A DNA stretch of 64,000 nt from Flavobacterium sp. LHD-85 (GTDB lineage: Bacteria; Bacteroidota; Bacteroidia; Flavobacteriales; Flavobacteriaceae): assembly GCF_030929595.1 (NCBI RefSeq), contig NZ_JAVFVR010000004.1:372001-436000 (forward strand), written 5' to 3'. Shown here piece after piece: positions 54,979 through 64,000 of the stretch. Position 1 is the first letter of the stretch, and each line of letters opens with the position of its first letter. The position numbers and the translations under genes were made by a program. Below the pieces are notes generated by a model. The model was not told the origin of the DNA. It saw nothing but the letters and a program-made list of their open reading frames with translations, and did no database searches.

Positions 54979-55692
54979 CTATTCCTTAGTTACAACAATA
55001 GAAGCTTTAAATCCTGCAGCAAGGTTGTCCCAATAATCGTTTGTTACTAGATTGCCTTTATCGTCGTAGACTTGTATTTCTGCAGTATTTCCTCCTAGTG
55101 AACCTATATTTAAAGCCTCGAAATCTAATTTATTAAAGCCTGGAGTAAGATTGATTTTTACTTGCTGAAAATTGGAATCCAGCAAAATTCGATCTCTAAT
55201 GACATAATCATTTGAAGAAACTTTTACTAAATCTCCATCAATTGCCCCAAAATCACGGAACTTAACAATGAAGTATTCCGATTTAGTTTTAAAATCTCCC
55301 AACGAAATATTTTTCTTTACCAAAACGCCGCGGCCTTCTCTTAAACCAGCATCTTTTAAAGATTTATCTAGATCTTTCTCCATTTTTGCCACATATCGAT
55401 CGCCTGGATTGGCAAAATCGGTTTCTGTAGACATGGTAAATTTACTTTTCTCTTCTCCAATCTGAAACTTTGATTTCGGAGTTATAGTAGTATTTTCAAA
55501 AACATTTGGAGTTTTAATCGCAGGCATATCATTAAATTCTGCCAGTGGATCTTTGACCTGAGGAATCGGAGTTTTTTTAGGCTTTGCAGTAAACTTTGCG
55601 CCCGGGATAGCTTTGAATTTTGTATTAGACTCAATTTGGGCTGATACAGACATGGCAGTAAAAAATAATATGAAAAATAAAATGTGCTTCAT
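54979..55692 (-). CDS. Exported protein of unknown function
   Basis: 237 residues; signal peptide 1-18 (MSVSAQI). A basic Pro/Lys-rich segment (AIPGAKFTAKPKKTPIPQVKDP) is followed by a beta-rich domain with LSLGDFKTKSEYFIVKFRDFG-like and NIGSLGGNTAEIQVYDDKGNLVTN. Probably periplasmic. No family recognised; it stands alone. Confidence 0.6.
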   Translation of the reverse strand: MKHILFFILFFTAMSVSAQIESNTKFKAIPGAKFTAKPKKTPIPQVKDPLAEFNDMPAIKTPNVFENTTITPKSKFQIGEEKSKFTMSTETDFANPGDRYVAKMEKDLDKSLKDAGLREGRGVLVKKNISLGDFKTKSEYFIVKFRDFGAIDGDLVKVSSNDYVIRDRILLDSNFQQVKINLTPGFNKLDFEALNIGSLGGNTAEIQVYDDKGNLVTNDYWDNLAAGFKASIVVTKE

Positions 55693-55974
55693 TTAAAAAA
55701 GTATTATCGAATCGCCTTTTATAATTAATTTAAAACAAAAGTCCAGCTTCACAAAAATAGTATAATTTACTTACTTGCTACAACTTTAGGAGTTTTATAA
55801 CATTAAATTAAGCTAATTTTTGGAAGCAAAAAACCTGCCAAAATATAGTTTTTCTACAAAAACAAATTCCAAATTAAAAATTCCAAATCCCAAAACGCGA
55901 CGAATATGATTTTGATTATTAACAACTTATTCTTAACTTGAAGACTTTATTTTACCATTTAAAATCTCAATAAA

Positions 55975-56892
55975 ATGGATTATATCGATTATTATAAAGT
56001 ATTGGATGTTACCAAATCTGCAACCGAAGCAGACATCAAAAAAGCATATCGAAAACTGGCAAGAAAATATCATCCCGATTTGAATCCGAATGATAAAGAA
56101 GCCGAAAAAAAATTCAAGGAAATAAATGAAGCCAACGAAGTTTTAAGCAATCCCGAAAATCGAAAAAAATACGACAAATACGGGAAAGACTGGAAACATG
56201 CTGACGAATTTGAAAAAGCAGGCTACGATCCGAATCAACAGCAAAGCAGTTATCAATATTCTGAAGGCGATTTCTCTGGTTTTGGAGGTGGAGGAGACTT
56301 TTCTGGAAGTGATTTTTCAGATTTTTTCAATTCGATGTATGGCCAAAGCGGAGGCAGAAACAGATCGCAGGCTAAATATAGAGGACAGGATTTTAATGCC
56401 GAACTGGAATTAGATCTTAAAGCCGCATATACAACACACAAACAAAACTTAACCGTAAATGGAAAAAATATCCGAATTACGATTCCTGCTGGTGTAGAAA
56501 ACGGACAGATTATCAAAATTCCAAATCATGGTGGGCCTGGTGTTAATGGCGGGCCAAATGGCGATTTGTACATCACCTTTATAATTTCTAACAATTCTGA
56601 TTTTAAACGTGAAGGCAATAATCTGTATGCCGAGGCGCCAATTGACTTGTACACGGCAATTTTAGGGGGAGAAACTTACATCAATACTTTTGACGGAAAA
56701 GTAAAAATCAAAGTGCCAGCAGAAACACAACCGGGAACAAAAGTGAAGTTAAAAGGAAAAGGTTTTCCTGTTTATAAAAAAGAGAATCAGTTTGGCGATT
56801 TATACATTACGTACACTATAAAAGTTCCAACAAAACTGTCGGATAAAGAAAAAGAGTTATTTGAAGAATTAGCAAAACTAAGAAAGTCATGA
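55975..56892 (+). CDS. DnaJ-family co-chaperone (CbpA-like, no zinc finger)
   Basis: 305 residues. The J domain (4-70) has the DnaK-activating HPD at 33-35 (KYHPDLN). A Gly/Ser/Phe-rich linker (about 95-130) leads straight to the two beta-sandwich substrate-binding domains (from about 140, [29 protein letters not shown]), with no CxxCxGxG zinc finger. That is type II architecture, as in CbpA. It delivers clients to DnaK. The stop overlaps the start of the next gene by ATGA. Confidence 0.93.
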   Translation: MDYIDYYKVLDVTKSATEADIKKAYRKLARKYHPDLNPNDKEAEKKFKEINEANEVLSNPENRKKYDKYGKDWKHADEFEKAGYDPNQQQSSYQYSEGDFSGFGGGGDFSGSDFSDFFNSMYGQSGGRNRSQAKYRGQDFNAELELDLKAAYTTHKQNLTVNGKNIRITIPAGVENGQIIKIPNHGGPGVNGGPNGDLYITFIISNNSDFKREGNNLYAEAPIDLYTAILGGETYINTFDGKVKIKVPAETQPGTKVKLKGKGFPVYKKENQFGDLYITYTIKVPTKLSDKEKELFEELAKLRKS

Positions 56893-57194
56893 AAAACAAA
56901 AATTTAATCCAGATCAAACAGTTTTGTATTTACCACGAAATTGAAAATACTTTTATAACCGAACTTAATAATTACGGACTCATTCATATTATAACGGAAG
57001 AAAATGACGAATTTCTTGAACCCGAACAGCTTCCAACGGTTGAAAAAATGATTCGTATGCACTACGATCTTAAAATAAATCTGGAAGGGATTGATGCTAT
57101 TGCACATTTACTAAATAAGATTGAAACCTTGCAGCAAAATTTAAATACGATACAAAACAAGCTTCGACTGTACGAAGAAAAAGAAACCGAATAA
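56889..57194 (+). CDS. Chaperone modulator CbpM-like protein
   Basis: 101 residues, overlapping the DnaJ-like gene by 4 bp. Sequence has the MerR-like, helix-rich CbpM form: [44 protein letters not shown] followed by a coiled-coil tail ([23 protein letters not shown]). CbpM binds the J domain of CbpA and restrains it. Context and sequence agree. Confidence 0.85.
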   Translation: MKNKNLIQIKQFCIYHEIENTFITELNNYGLIHIITEENDEFLEPEQLPTVEKMIRMHYDLKINLEGIDAIAHLLNKIETLQQNLNTIQNKLRLYEEKETE

Positions 57195-57208
57195 CGATTA
57201 ATATCACA

Positions 57209-57247
57209 AAAAGCTTGAATTTCTGAATTGATTTCAAGCTTTTTTTT
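57209..57247 (+). terminator. Terminator after the DnaJ-CbpM pair
   Basis: AAAAAGCTTGAA (57209-57220) pairs perfectly with 57234-57245 and is followed by T. Located 15 nt after the CbpM stop. Confidence 0.88.
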
Positions 57248-57344
57248 ATCGCTGTCAAAACCATAATTCTTAAATTGCAGCATCTTTAATCAACCTGAAT
57301 TTGCTTTTTAAACCATACGGCAAATTCGCAAAAATTATAAAAAA

Positions 57345-57728
57345 ATGAAAAGAGAAAACATCTTGACTGGATCTCCGTGGGAAGACAAAATGGGATATTG
57401 CCGTGCCGTAAGAATTGGCAATATTGTTGAAGTTTCTGGAACTGTAGCCATTGTTGACGGGGATAAGGTAAAAGCTGATGACGCTTATGCTCAAACGTAT
57501 AATATTTTAGAACGAGTAGAAAAAGTTTTAGAAGATTTAAATGTAAGCATGAAAGACGTTATAAGAACAAGGATTTTCACAACAGACGTTTCTACTTTCG
57601 AAGAAGTGGCTAGAGCACACTCTGCTTTCTTTAAAGATATAAAACCAACTACAGGATTTTACGGAATCAGTAAATTGGTTGCTCCAGAATATTTGGTTGA
57701 AATCGAATTTACAGCTGTTGTTCAGTAA
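57345..57728 (+). CDS. RidA-family reactive imine deaminase
   Basis: 127 residues, YjgF/YER057c/UK114 fold. The signature IRTRIFTTDV and the C-terminal VAPEYLVEIEFTAVV are present; the conserved Arg of the R-T-R region binds the carboxylate of the enamine/imine substrate. It would hydrolyse reactive 2-aminoacrylate-type intermediates. Monocistronic. Confidence 0.92.
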   Translation: MKRENILTGSPWEDKMGYCRAVRIGNIVEVSGTVAIVDGDKVKADDAYAQTYNILERVEKVLEDLNVSMKDVIRTRIFTTDVSTFEEVARAHSAFFKDIKPTTGFYGISKLVAPEYLVEIEFTAVVQ

Positions 57729-57734
57729 TATTTT

Positions 57735-57850
57735 TTTGCCGCGAATTACACAAATTTTCACTAATTATTTTCTTTTGTCACAGATTAAAAGAGTAAAAAA
57801 AGATTGTTTTTAACTTCTAATTCGTGAAAATTTGTGAAATTCGTGGCAAA
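57735..57850. repeat. Inverted repeat, 'GCCACGAATTAC' family, second copy
   Basis: Arms 57735-57761 and 57824-57850 match at 25 of 27 positions. The arms are the same family as 1066-1166. The right arm runs into the leader of the ClC gene. Confidence 0.85.
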
Positions 57851-57862
57851 TTTTTACATTTA

Positions 57863-59119
57863 ATGACTTCCCAAAATCTAAAACAATTCCTATTTTCTCT
57901 TCCAAAATGGATTCTTATCTGTGTTTTAATAGGCATACTTTCAGGCTCTGCATCTGCTTTCTTTTTAGTTTCTTTAGAATGGGTAACACAATTTAGAATT
58001 CAGCACGATTGGATTATTTGGCTTTTGCCTTTCGGCGGATTTTTAGTCGGGTTGAGTTATTATTATTGGGGAGAATCGGTTACAAAAGGAAATAATCTTT
58101 TGCTCGAAGAATACGAAAATCCTAAAAAAGTCATTCCGTTTAAAATGGCCCCTTTAGTTCTTTTAGGAACATTATTAACACATTTATTTGGAGGATCTGC
58201 AGGACGAGAAGGAACTGCGGTACAAATGGGAGGCGCAATTGCTGATCAGTTTACCAAGTTTTTCAATCTTGATAATTCAGAACGCCGAATTTTAATCATT
58301 CTCGGGATCAGTGCCGGTTTCGCTTCTGTGTTTGGAACGCCTTTAGCCGGTGCAATTTTCGCTTTGGAAGTTTTATATTTCAGTAAAATTAATTTTAAAA
58401 GCATTTTGCTTTCTTTCTTAGTTGCTTACGCAGCCTATTTTACAGTAGAATTTTGGAAAATCAAACATACACATTATAGTATTCCTATTGTTCCAGAACT
58501 TAGTTTAAACAATATTATTTTTACTTTAATTGTTGGAGTTTTATCTGGGTTTGCTGCTTTATTATTTTCTAGAAGTACACATTTCTGGGGTTCCCTTTTT
58601 TCAAAAAACATAAAATATCCACCGCTTCGTCCTGTAATTGGCGGAGTAGTTTTGGCTATTGCCATTGCTGGTTTAGGATTTACAAAATTTTCAGGATTAG
58701 GCGTTCCTGTAATTGTCGATTCATTTTCAAATCCGAATCAATGGTACGATTTTCTGCTTAAAATCTTATTTACAGGATTTACACTTGGAGCTGGCTTTAA
58801 AGGCGGAGAGGTAACACCTTTATTTTTTATTGGAGCGACTTTAGGAAGCGCATTATCAATCGTAATTCCGATGCCCATTGCGCTTTTAGCAGGAATCGGA
58901 TTTGTGGCTGTTTTCTCTGGCGCAACCCACACTCCTATTGCCTGCACCATAATGGGAATGGAATTATTCGGAATTGCTCCTGGAATCTTCATCGCAATCG
59001 CCTGCACAATCGCTTATTTCTCTTCTGGTTCTGTTGGAATTTACAAATCTCAGATTGTAAAAGGTGCGAAATATAAACTGTATCAAAAATTTCAAAAGAA
59101 AGAACTACAGAATTTATAA
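57863..59119 (+). CDS. ClC-family chloride channel / H+:Cl- antiporter
   Basis: 418 residues from ATG at 57863; a GTG at 57824 falls inside the repeat arm and is rejected. About ten membrane helices. Selectivity motif GGSAGREGTAVQ (Glu116 at the gate position, where GKEGP is usual), then FGTPLAGAIFALEVLYF and GLGVPVI. It moves chloride or nitrate in exchange for protons. No CBS regulatory domain is present. Confidence 0.9.
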   Translation: MTSQNLKQFLFSLPKWILICVLIGILSGSASAFFLVSLEWVTQFRIQHDWIIWLLPFGGFLVGLSYYYWGESVTKGNNLLLEEYENPKKVIPFKMAPLVLLGTLLTHLFGGSAGREGTAVQMGGAIADQFTKFFNLDNSERRILIILGISAGFASVFGTPLAGAIFALEVLYFSKINFKSILLSFLVAYAAYFTVEFWKIKHTHYSIPIVPELSLNNIIFTLIVGVLSGFAALLFSRSTHFWGSLFSKNIKYPPLRPVIGGVVLAIAIAGLGFTKFSGLGVPVIVDSFSNPNQWYDFLLKILFTGFTLGAGFKGGEVTPLFFIGATLGSALSIVIPMPIALLAGIGFVAVFSGATHTPIACTIMGMELFGIAPGIFIAIACTIAYFSSGSVGIYKSQIVKGAKYKLYQKFQKKELQNL

Positions 59120-59219
59120 AGTAAAATTCCAAATTCCAAACTGGATTGAGAACTGAGACTGCGACTGAAAACTAAAATTATTTTCAGCATTACATTAAAA
59201 AAATGTAAATTCGCAAACT

Positions 59220-60224
59220 ATGAAAATACAAGATATTCAAGCGATTCAGTTATTGCTTGCTGCGCCAAAGAAAATCGCAATAATTCCGCACAGAGGACCA
59301 GATGGTGACGCCATGGGCTCTACTCTAGCTTTGTACCATTTTTTACTTAAAAATAATCATCAGCCAACCGTTATTTCTCCAAATGATTTTCCTGATTTTT
59401 TAGCTTGGCTCCCAGGTTCAGAAACAGTAAAAATCTATGAAAAAGATACTCAAAACTGCATTAAAATATTAGAAGAAGCCGAGCTTATTTTTACGCTTGA
59501 TTTTAATGCTTTCCATCGAACTGGCGAAATGGAGCATACTCTAGCCAAACTTACCGCTCCATTTATCATGATTGATCATCATGAAAAACCTCATGATTAT
59601 GCTGCTTATACGTACTCAGACACTTCTTACGGATCCACTTGTGAGATGGTGTACAATTTTATTGCCTTTTTAAACAAAAAAGAAGATATTGATAAAACCA
59701 TTGCAACTTGCATCTATACTGGAATTTTGACCGATTCTGGTTCATTCCGTTTTCCAGGAACTACAGGAAACACACATAGAATTATTGCCGAATTGATTGA
59801 TTTAGGAGTCGAAAACACTCAAATTCCGGTTTTACTATACGATAATAGTTCTTTTAGCCGTTTGCAGTTATTAGGCCGTGCACTTCAAAATATGAAAATT
59901 TTTGAAGACCATAAAACGTCTTACATGACCCTTACACAAGAAGAACTTGATTCGTTTAACTATGTAAAAGGTGATACCGAAGGAATTGTAAACTACGGAT
60001 TAAGCATTCGCGGAATTGTTTTTACAGCCATATTTATTGAAAACAGAGAAGAAAAAATCATTAAAATTTCTTTCCGTTCTCAAGGAGGATTTGATGTTAA
60101 CCAATTTGCAAGAGACCATTTTAACGGAGGCGGACATGTCAATGCTGCCGGAGGAAGATCTGAAGCTTCTATGGAAGAAACAGTAAATAAATTTGAAGAT
60201 TTAGTCAAAAAACTAAAATTATAA
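59220..60224 (+). CDS. DHH-family phosphoesterase (NrnA-type oligoribonuclease / pAp phosphatase)
   Basis: 334 residues. Motif HRGPDGDAMGS (24-34) and the DHH motif at residues 119-121 (MIDHHEKPHD) coordinate Mn2+. The C-terminal DHHA1 half contains the FNGGGHVNAAGG substrate loop. NrnA degrades nano-RNA and dephosphorylates pAp. The gldI gene starts 8 nt downstream, so it shares a transcript with the gliding and isomerase genes. Confidence 0.92.
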   Translation: MKIQDIQAIQLLLAAPKKIAIIPHRGPDGDAMGSTLALYHFLLKNNHQPTVISPNDFPDFLAWLPGSETVKIYEKDTQNCIKILEEAELIFTLDFNAFHRTGEMEHTLAKLTAPFIMIDHHEKPHDYAAYTYSDTSYGSTCEMVYNFIAFLNKKEDIDKTIATCIYTGILTDSGSFRFPGTTGNTHRIIAELIDLGVENTQIPVLLYDNSSFSRLQLLGRALQNMKIFEDHKTSYMTLTQEELDSFNYVKGDTEGIVNYGLSIRGIVFTAIFIENREEKIIKISFRSQGGFDVNQFARDHFNGGGHVNAAGGRSEASMEETVNKFEDLVKKLKL

Positions 60225-60232
60225 TCCAAATC

Positions 60233-60889
60233 ATGAATTACCTAAAACTTACCATTTATACTTTGCTTTTTACTGTTTTATTAAGCAGCTGCAAGCATCA
60301 TGAAGAGGCCAGAAAACCTATCTCTAGAACTTCAGGAACGTTCATGAAGAAGTCGGCTGACCGAAATAAAAAGCTGGTGGCAAACGAAGAAGACGTCATT
60401 AAAAAGATAATCAAAAACAATCCGAAAGTAAAATATTATGCCACTCCAAAAGGCTATTGGTTTTGCTATGAAGAAAAGAATGATGCAGAAACTCTAGCTC
60501 CTAGAAAAGGTGATATTGCCTACTTTAACATGGAAGTAAAAGATATTAAAGGCAATATTATTTACTCTGAATCTGATCTTGGTCCGCAAACCTATTATGT
60601 AGACAAACAGGACATTATGATGGGTTTACGTGACGGAATTAAAAGAATGCATAAAAATGAAACGGTTACGTTTTTATTTCCATCACATATGGCATATGGA
60701 TATCATGGAGACAACAAAAAAATTGGAACAAACGAACCTCTAATCGTTACTGTTACACTTAGAAATTTTGTTCCGGATCCAACGGCTCAAACAGCAAAAC
60801 CAACTACAAAATCGCTACAAACCGCAACACCAAAACCTACTGTGGCTAAACCTGCAGTACAAGCAAATAAAGACACATTAACTCAATAA
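60233..60889 (+). CDS. gldI: Gliding motility lipoprotein GldI, FKBP-type peptidyl-prolyl isomerase
   Basis: 218 residues; lipobox LLSSCKHH (Cys20). The FKBP domain spans about residues 80-175 (GDIAYFNMEVKDIKGNIIYSESDLG, then VTFLFPSHMAYGYHGD). GldI is needed for gliding and for stability of the Gld/T9SS apparatus, presumably by folding envelope proteins. The tail is a Thr/Pro/Lys-rich linker. It lies between nrnA-type and two further isomerase genes. Confidence 0.93.
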   Translation: MNYLKLTIYTLLFTVLLSSCKHHEEARKPISRTSGTFMKKSADRNKKLVANEEDVIKKIIKNNPKVKYYATPKGYWFCYEEKNDAETLAPRKGDIAYFNMEVKDIKGNIIYSESDLGPQTYYVDKQDIMMGLRDGIKRMHKNETVTFLFPSHMAYGYHGDNKKIGTNEPLIVTVTLRNFVPDPTAQTAKPTTKSLQTATPKPTVAKPAVQANKDTLTQ

Positions 60890-60905
60890 AACAATATCTT
60901 AAAAA

Positions 60906-61982
60906 ATGAAAAAGAGTATTTTATTATTACTAATAGCCGTAAGCTCATTTTATTCTTGTAAGGACGACCACAGTAACCTGCCAGATGGATTATATGCAGA
61001 TATCGAGACAAACAAAGGCCACATCATTGTAGAACTTGATTACAAAAAAGCTCCTATAACAGTTGCAAACTTTGTGACTTTAGCTGAAGGTAAAAACGAG
61101 TTTGTAGCACACGAACAATTAAAAAACAAACCTTTTTTTGATGGTTTGAAATTTCATAGAGTAATCGAAAATTTTATGATCCAAAGTGGTGATCCATTAG
61201 GAACTGGTTCTGGAGATACTGGATATAAATTTAAAGATGAATTCTCAGATTTAAAATTTGATAAAGCTGGAGTTTTAGCAATGGCAAACAATGGTCCAGG
61301 AACAAACAGCAGCCAATTTTTTATCACTCACGTAGAAACTCCTTGGTTAGACAACCTGCATACTATTTTTGGTCACGTGGTAAGTGCGAAAGATCAAGAA
61401 GTAGTAAACAAAGTAGTTCAAGGCGACAATATCGTATCTGTAACAATTATCAGAAATGGTGAAGCAGCTAAGAAATTTGATGCCGTAAAAGTATTTCACG
61501 ATTATTTTGCTGACATCGCAAAAGAACAAAGCAAATATGCCGGCGTTCAAAAAGAAAAAGTAGATTATTATGCTGCTTTAAAAGCAAAAGCAACAAAAAC
61601 TACGAGCGGTTTAGAATATGTAATTACAGAAAAAGGAAACGGCAAAAAACCTGCTGCAGGAAATCCAATCTACATTCACTACGCTGGTTTCCTTGAAAAC
61701 GGAACTTTATTTGACGCTAGCATTGAAGAAGTTGCAAAACAATTCGGAAAATTTGATCCTGCAAGAGCAGCACAAAACGGCTACCAACCAATTCAATTTC
61801 AGGCTGGAAAAAAAGACGGTTTGATTCCTGGTTTTATTGAAGGAGTTGAGCAATTGTCTTATGGAGATAAAGCGGTTCTTTTTATACCGTCTCACTTAGC
61901 TTATGGAGCAACAGGTGCAGGAGGAGTAATTCCGCCAAACGCTAATATCATTTTCGAAATCCAAATTTCAGATAAACAGTAA
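60906..61982 (+). CDS. Cyclophilin-FKBP fusion peptidyl-prolyl isomerase lipoprotein
   Basis: 358 residues; lipobox FYSCKDD (Cys18). Cyclophilin domain about 30-195 (FFDGLKFHRVIENFMIQSGDP, GPGTNSSQFFITHVETPWLD), linker about 196-235, FKBP domain 240-358 (IYIHYAGFLENGTLFDAS, FIPSHLAYGATGAGGVIPPNA). Two unrelated isomerase folds on one chain suggest processive folding of envelope proteins. 16 nt after gldI; paralogous to the next gene. Confidence 0.9.
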   Translation: MKKSILLLLIAVSSFYSCKDDHSNLPDGLYADIETNKGHIIVELDYKKAPITVANFVTLAEGKNEFVAHEQLKNKPFFDGLKFHRVIENFMIQSGDPLGTGSGDTGYKFKDEFSDLKFDKAGVLAMANNGPGTNSSQFFITHVETPWLDNLHTIFGHVVSAKDQEVVNKVVQGDNIVSVTIIRNGEAAKKFDAVKVFHDYFADIAKEQSKYAGVQKEKVDYYAALKAKATKTTSGLEYVITEKGNGKKPAAGNPIYIHYAGFLENGTLFDASIEEVAKQFGKFDPARAAQNGYQPIQFQAGKKDGLIPGFIEGVEQLSYGDKAVLFIPSHLAYGATGAGGVIPPNANIIFEIQISDKQ

Positions 61983-62011
61983 TCGAATTATAGACTTAAA
62001 ATTAAAAAGCA

Positions 62012-63136
62012 ATGAAATTTAAATTTCTGTTTTTATTTTGCTTAGCAATAGTAAATATTCAAGCTCAGACTAAAAAACCTGCGGCAAAGCCAGCGGCAAA
62101 ACCTGCAACGGTAGCAACTGCTGCGGCAAATCCTGGCGATGGAATTTTTGCAACAATCTCTACTACCAAAGGAGATATCGTTCTTTCTTTAGAATATGTA
62201 AAAGCTCCTGTTACGGTAGCAAATTTTATTACTTTGGCAGAAGGCACAAATCCTAATGTTAAAGGGGCTCTTAAAGGAAAACCATTTTATAACGGATTAA
62301 AATTTCACAGAGTCATTAATGATTTCATGATTCAAGGTGGTGATCCTGACGGAAATGGTACTGGAGGTCCAGGATTTTCTTTTAAAGATGAATTTGCAGA
62401 CGATTTAAAATTCGAAAAAGGTGGTGTTCTAGCAATGGCAAATTCTGGCCCAGCAACAAACGGAAGCCAATTTTTTATTACACATAAAGATACGCCTTGG
62501 TTAAACGGAAAACACACTATTTTTGGCCATGTTGTTTCGGGAATGGACATTGTAAACAAAATTGTTCAGGACGACGTAATGACAAAAATTGTTATTACTC
62601 GTAAAGGTGCAGCAGCAAAGAAATTTGATGCTTTAAAAACTCTTAGCGATGATGTAAAAAAAGAAGCTGCTAAAAAAGAAGAAGCAAAAAAAGTAGTAGC
62701 TGCCAAAGCTGCCTATTTTAAAGACTTAAAAGCGAAAGCAACAGCAACTTCTACAGGCTTAAAATACGTAATTACTCAAAAAGGCACTGGCGTTAAAGGT
62801 GCTGAAGGTTCTACAATCTATTTCCATTACGCTGGATATTTTGAGGATGGAAGCTTATTCGACAGCAGCATGGCTCCAGTAACAAAAACTTACGGAAAAT
62901 ATGATGCAAACAGAGACGCACAAGGCGGCTACAAAGCATTTCCTTTTACAGTTGGTAAAAAAGAAGGCATGATTCCTGGCTTTCTTGAAGCTCTTGATAT
63001 GATGACAGACGGAGAAAAAGCAACTTTCTTCTTGCCTTCAAATTTAGCTTATGGAGAAAAAGGAGCTGGCGGTGTAATTCCTCCAAATGCAACTCTGATT
63101 TTTGAAATTGAAACATATACAAATCAGCCTAAATAA
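62012..63136 (+). CDS. Cyclophilin-FKBP fusion peptidyl-prolyl isomerase, exported
   Basis: 374 residues; signal peptide 1-19 (NIQAQ) without a lipobox, then an Ala-Lys-Pro repeat linker, cyclophilin domain (about 43-215, FYNGLKFHRVINDFMIQGGDP) and FKBP domain (about 255-372, FHYAGYFEDGSLFDSS). It is the soluble sister of the preceding lipoprotein; 29-nt gap, same operon. Confidence 0.9.
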   Translation: MKFKFLFLFCLAIVNIQAQTKKPAAKPAAKPATVATAAANPGDGIFATISTTKGDIVLSLEYVKAPVTVANFITLAEGTNPNVKGALKGKPFYNGLKFHRVINDFMIQGGDPDGNGTGGPGFSFKDEFADDLKFEKGGVLAMANSGPATNGSQFFITHKDTPWLNGKHTIFGHVVSGMDIVNKIVQDDVMTKIVITRKGAAAKKFDALKTLSDDVKKEAAKKEEAKKVVAAKAAYFKDLKAKATATSTGLKYVITQKGTGVKGAEGSTIYFHYAGYFEDGSLFDSSMAPVTKTYGKYDANRDAQGGYKAFPFTVGKKEGMIPGFLEALDMMTDGEKATFFLPSNLAYGEKGAGGVIPPNATLIFEIETYTNQPK

Positions 63137-63171
63137 TTAGAAAAGAGAAGATTCCTTCTTTATAAACATAC

Positions 63172-63205
63172 AAAGCCATCAGAATTATTTTTGATGGCTT
63201 TTCTG
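63172..63205 (+). terminator. Terminator of the nrnA-gldI-isomerase operon
   Basis: AAAGCCATCA (63172-63181) pairs perfectly with 63192-63201, 10-nt loop, followed by T-rich sequence; 35 nt after the last stop. Confidence 0.85.
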
Positions 63206-63321
63206 TTTTCTAGCATTTTCATTTTTTAAAGAATTCATAATTATAGATTTTAAAACTAAATTTTATTATCATTAAATTACCATTTTCAACATAGTACAAT
63301 AGAATCCTAAATAAAATAGCT

Positions 63322-63329
63322 TACCTTTG
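63322..63329 (+). promoter_or_regulatory. Putative -7 element of the EamA-family gene
   Basis: TACCTTTG fits TAnnTTTG, 30 nt before the ATG; the -33 element is not clear. Confidence 0.5.
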
Positions 63330-63359
63330 CCGGCTTAATTTTTTAAAAACAGATAATTT

Positions 63360-64000
63360 ATGACGTCGCAAAATAATGTATTAAAAGGTGTTTTTCTTGT
63401 TGCTTTGGGAGCAACCACTTACGGAATGTTGGCTACTTTTGTAAAAATGGCCTATTCTGAAGGATACACAACTGCAGAAGTCACAACCTCACAGTTTATT
63501 TACGGAATTCTAGGTATTCTTATGATCAATCTTTTTCAGCGTATTAAAAACAAAAATACAGCCGTAAAAGCATCTCCTAAAAACATTTTCAATTTAATGC
63601 TTGCAGGAACTTCATTAGGAATGACAAGCTTGTTTTACTATTTGGCTGTAAAATACATTCCAGTTTCTATTGGAATCGTTCTATTGATGCAAACCGTTTG
63701 GATGGGTGTTTTATTGGAAATGATTTTAGAAAAAAAACTGCCTTCAAAACAAAAGGTAATTGCTGTACTTATAGTACTTTTCGGAACTGTTTTAGCTACC
63801 AATATCATCAATAATGATATCGAACTAGACTGGAGAGGTCTAGTTTGGGGAATGCTGGCAGCCGCTTCTTTTACAACTACTATGTTTACTGCAAATAGCG
63901 TTTCAACTGAAATTTCATCTGCACAAAGAAGCCTTTACATGCTTCTAGGCGGTGCTGTTATTGTATTTTCATTTGCTTTTGCAACACAGGTAACTGCTTT
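63360..64000 (+). CDS. EamA/DMT-family transporter, truncated by the window edge
   Basis: Open frame from ATG at 63360 with no stop before the end (213 codons). Translation MTSQNNVLKGVFLVALGATT begins the first membrane helix. Helices follow at regular spacing (QFIYGILGILMINLF, NLMLAGTSLGMTSLFYYLAV, VPVSIGIVLLMQTVWMGVLL-like, VIAVLIVLFGTVLATNII, LVWGMLAAASFTTTMFT). Two tandem EamA repeats of five helices make up the family, which exports amino acids or other metabolites. Only about the first two thirds is present. Confidence 0.85.
   Translation, partial: MTSQNNVLKGVFLVALGATTYGMLATFVKMAYSEGYTTAEVTTSQFIYGILGILMINLFQRIKNKNTAVKASPKNIFNLMLAGTSLGMTSLFYYLAVKYIPVSIGIVLLMQTVWMGVLLEMILEKKLPSKQKVIAVLIVLFGTVLATNIINNDIELDWRGLVWGMLAAASFTTTMFTANSVSTEISSAQRSLYMLLGGAVIVFSFAFATQVTA

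Overview
The window is AT-rich chromosomal DNA from a gliding member of the Bacteroidota, most probably a Flavobacterium. The evidence is a GldI lipoprotein, a subtilase ending in a type IX secretion (T9SS) sorting domain, a SusC/SusD pair, promoters of the Bacteroidota type (TTG, about 20 bp, TAnnTTTG), many outer-membrane-type lipoproteins, and intergenic palindromic repeats of a kind common in flavobacteria. No rRNA, tRNA, CRISPR array, phage or transposase was seen.

Layout. 1-9 kb: housekeeping and small accessory genes (DUF3810 protein, ECF sigma factor plus a membrane partner, acyltransferase, CoA pyrophosphatase, DUF4268, nitronate monooxygenase-like enzyme, secreted subtilase, mnmA). 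9.3-17.7 kb: an exported protein built like the C-terminal half of an alpha-glucan water dikinase, DUF4956, a MORN-like repeat protein, yidC, pyrG and three small proteins. 48-64 kb: OsmC, two large LysM proteins, guaA, unknown exported proteins, a DnaJ/CbpM pair, RidA, a ClC channel, then nrnA-type DHH, gldI, two cyclophilin-FKBP fusion isomerases and a truncated EamA transporter at the right edge.

18-47.6 kb is the most interesting part: a polysaccharide (glycoprotein-glycan) utilisation locus. A minus-strand arm encodes a GHMP sugar kinase, a sugar nucleotidyltransferase, an FHS-type sugar transporter and a NagB-PIG-L fusion. Divergent from it is a LacI-family regulator. A plus-strand arm encodes SusC, SusD, a DUF5077/DUF3472 protein, a GH109-type alpha-N-acetylgalactosaminidase, a large predicted glycoside hydrolase, a DUF5107-TPR protein, an M1 aminopeptidase, a GH110-type alpha-1,3-galactosidase, and second copies of the DUF3472 and GH109 genes. 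GH109 and GH110 are the families known for removing blood-group A (GalNAc) and B (Gal) determinants, so the likely substrate is an alpha-GalNAc/alpha-Gal-capped glycan on protein. The peptidase would handle the peptide, and the kinase, nucleotidyltransferase and NagB arm would handle the amino sugar.

The locus appears wired as one regulon. Three promoters (minus strand before the kinase, plus strand before SusC, plus strand before the second DUF3472-GH109 unit) each carry a pair of near-identical 14-bp palindromes (consensus TGTGCTCGAGCACA) at a nearly fixed distance upstream of an almost identical core promoter. The operators lie upstream of the -33 element, which is unusual for a LacI-type repressor and suggests activation. 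The DUF3472-GH109 unit is duplicated with its leader hairpin and terminator. The two GH109 proteins are about 97% identical after the signal peptide, yet their DNA has diverged at many silent positions.

Many intergenic gaps hold palindromic repeat modules, several nested symmetrically inside one another.
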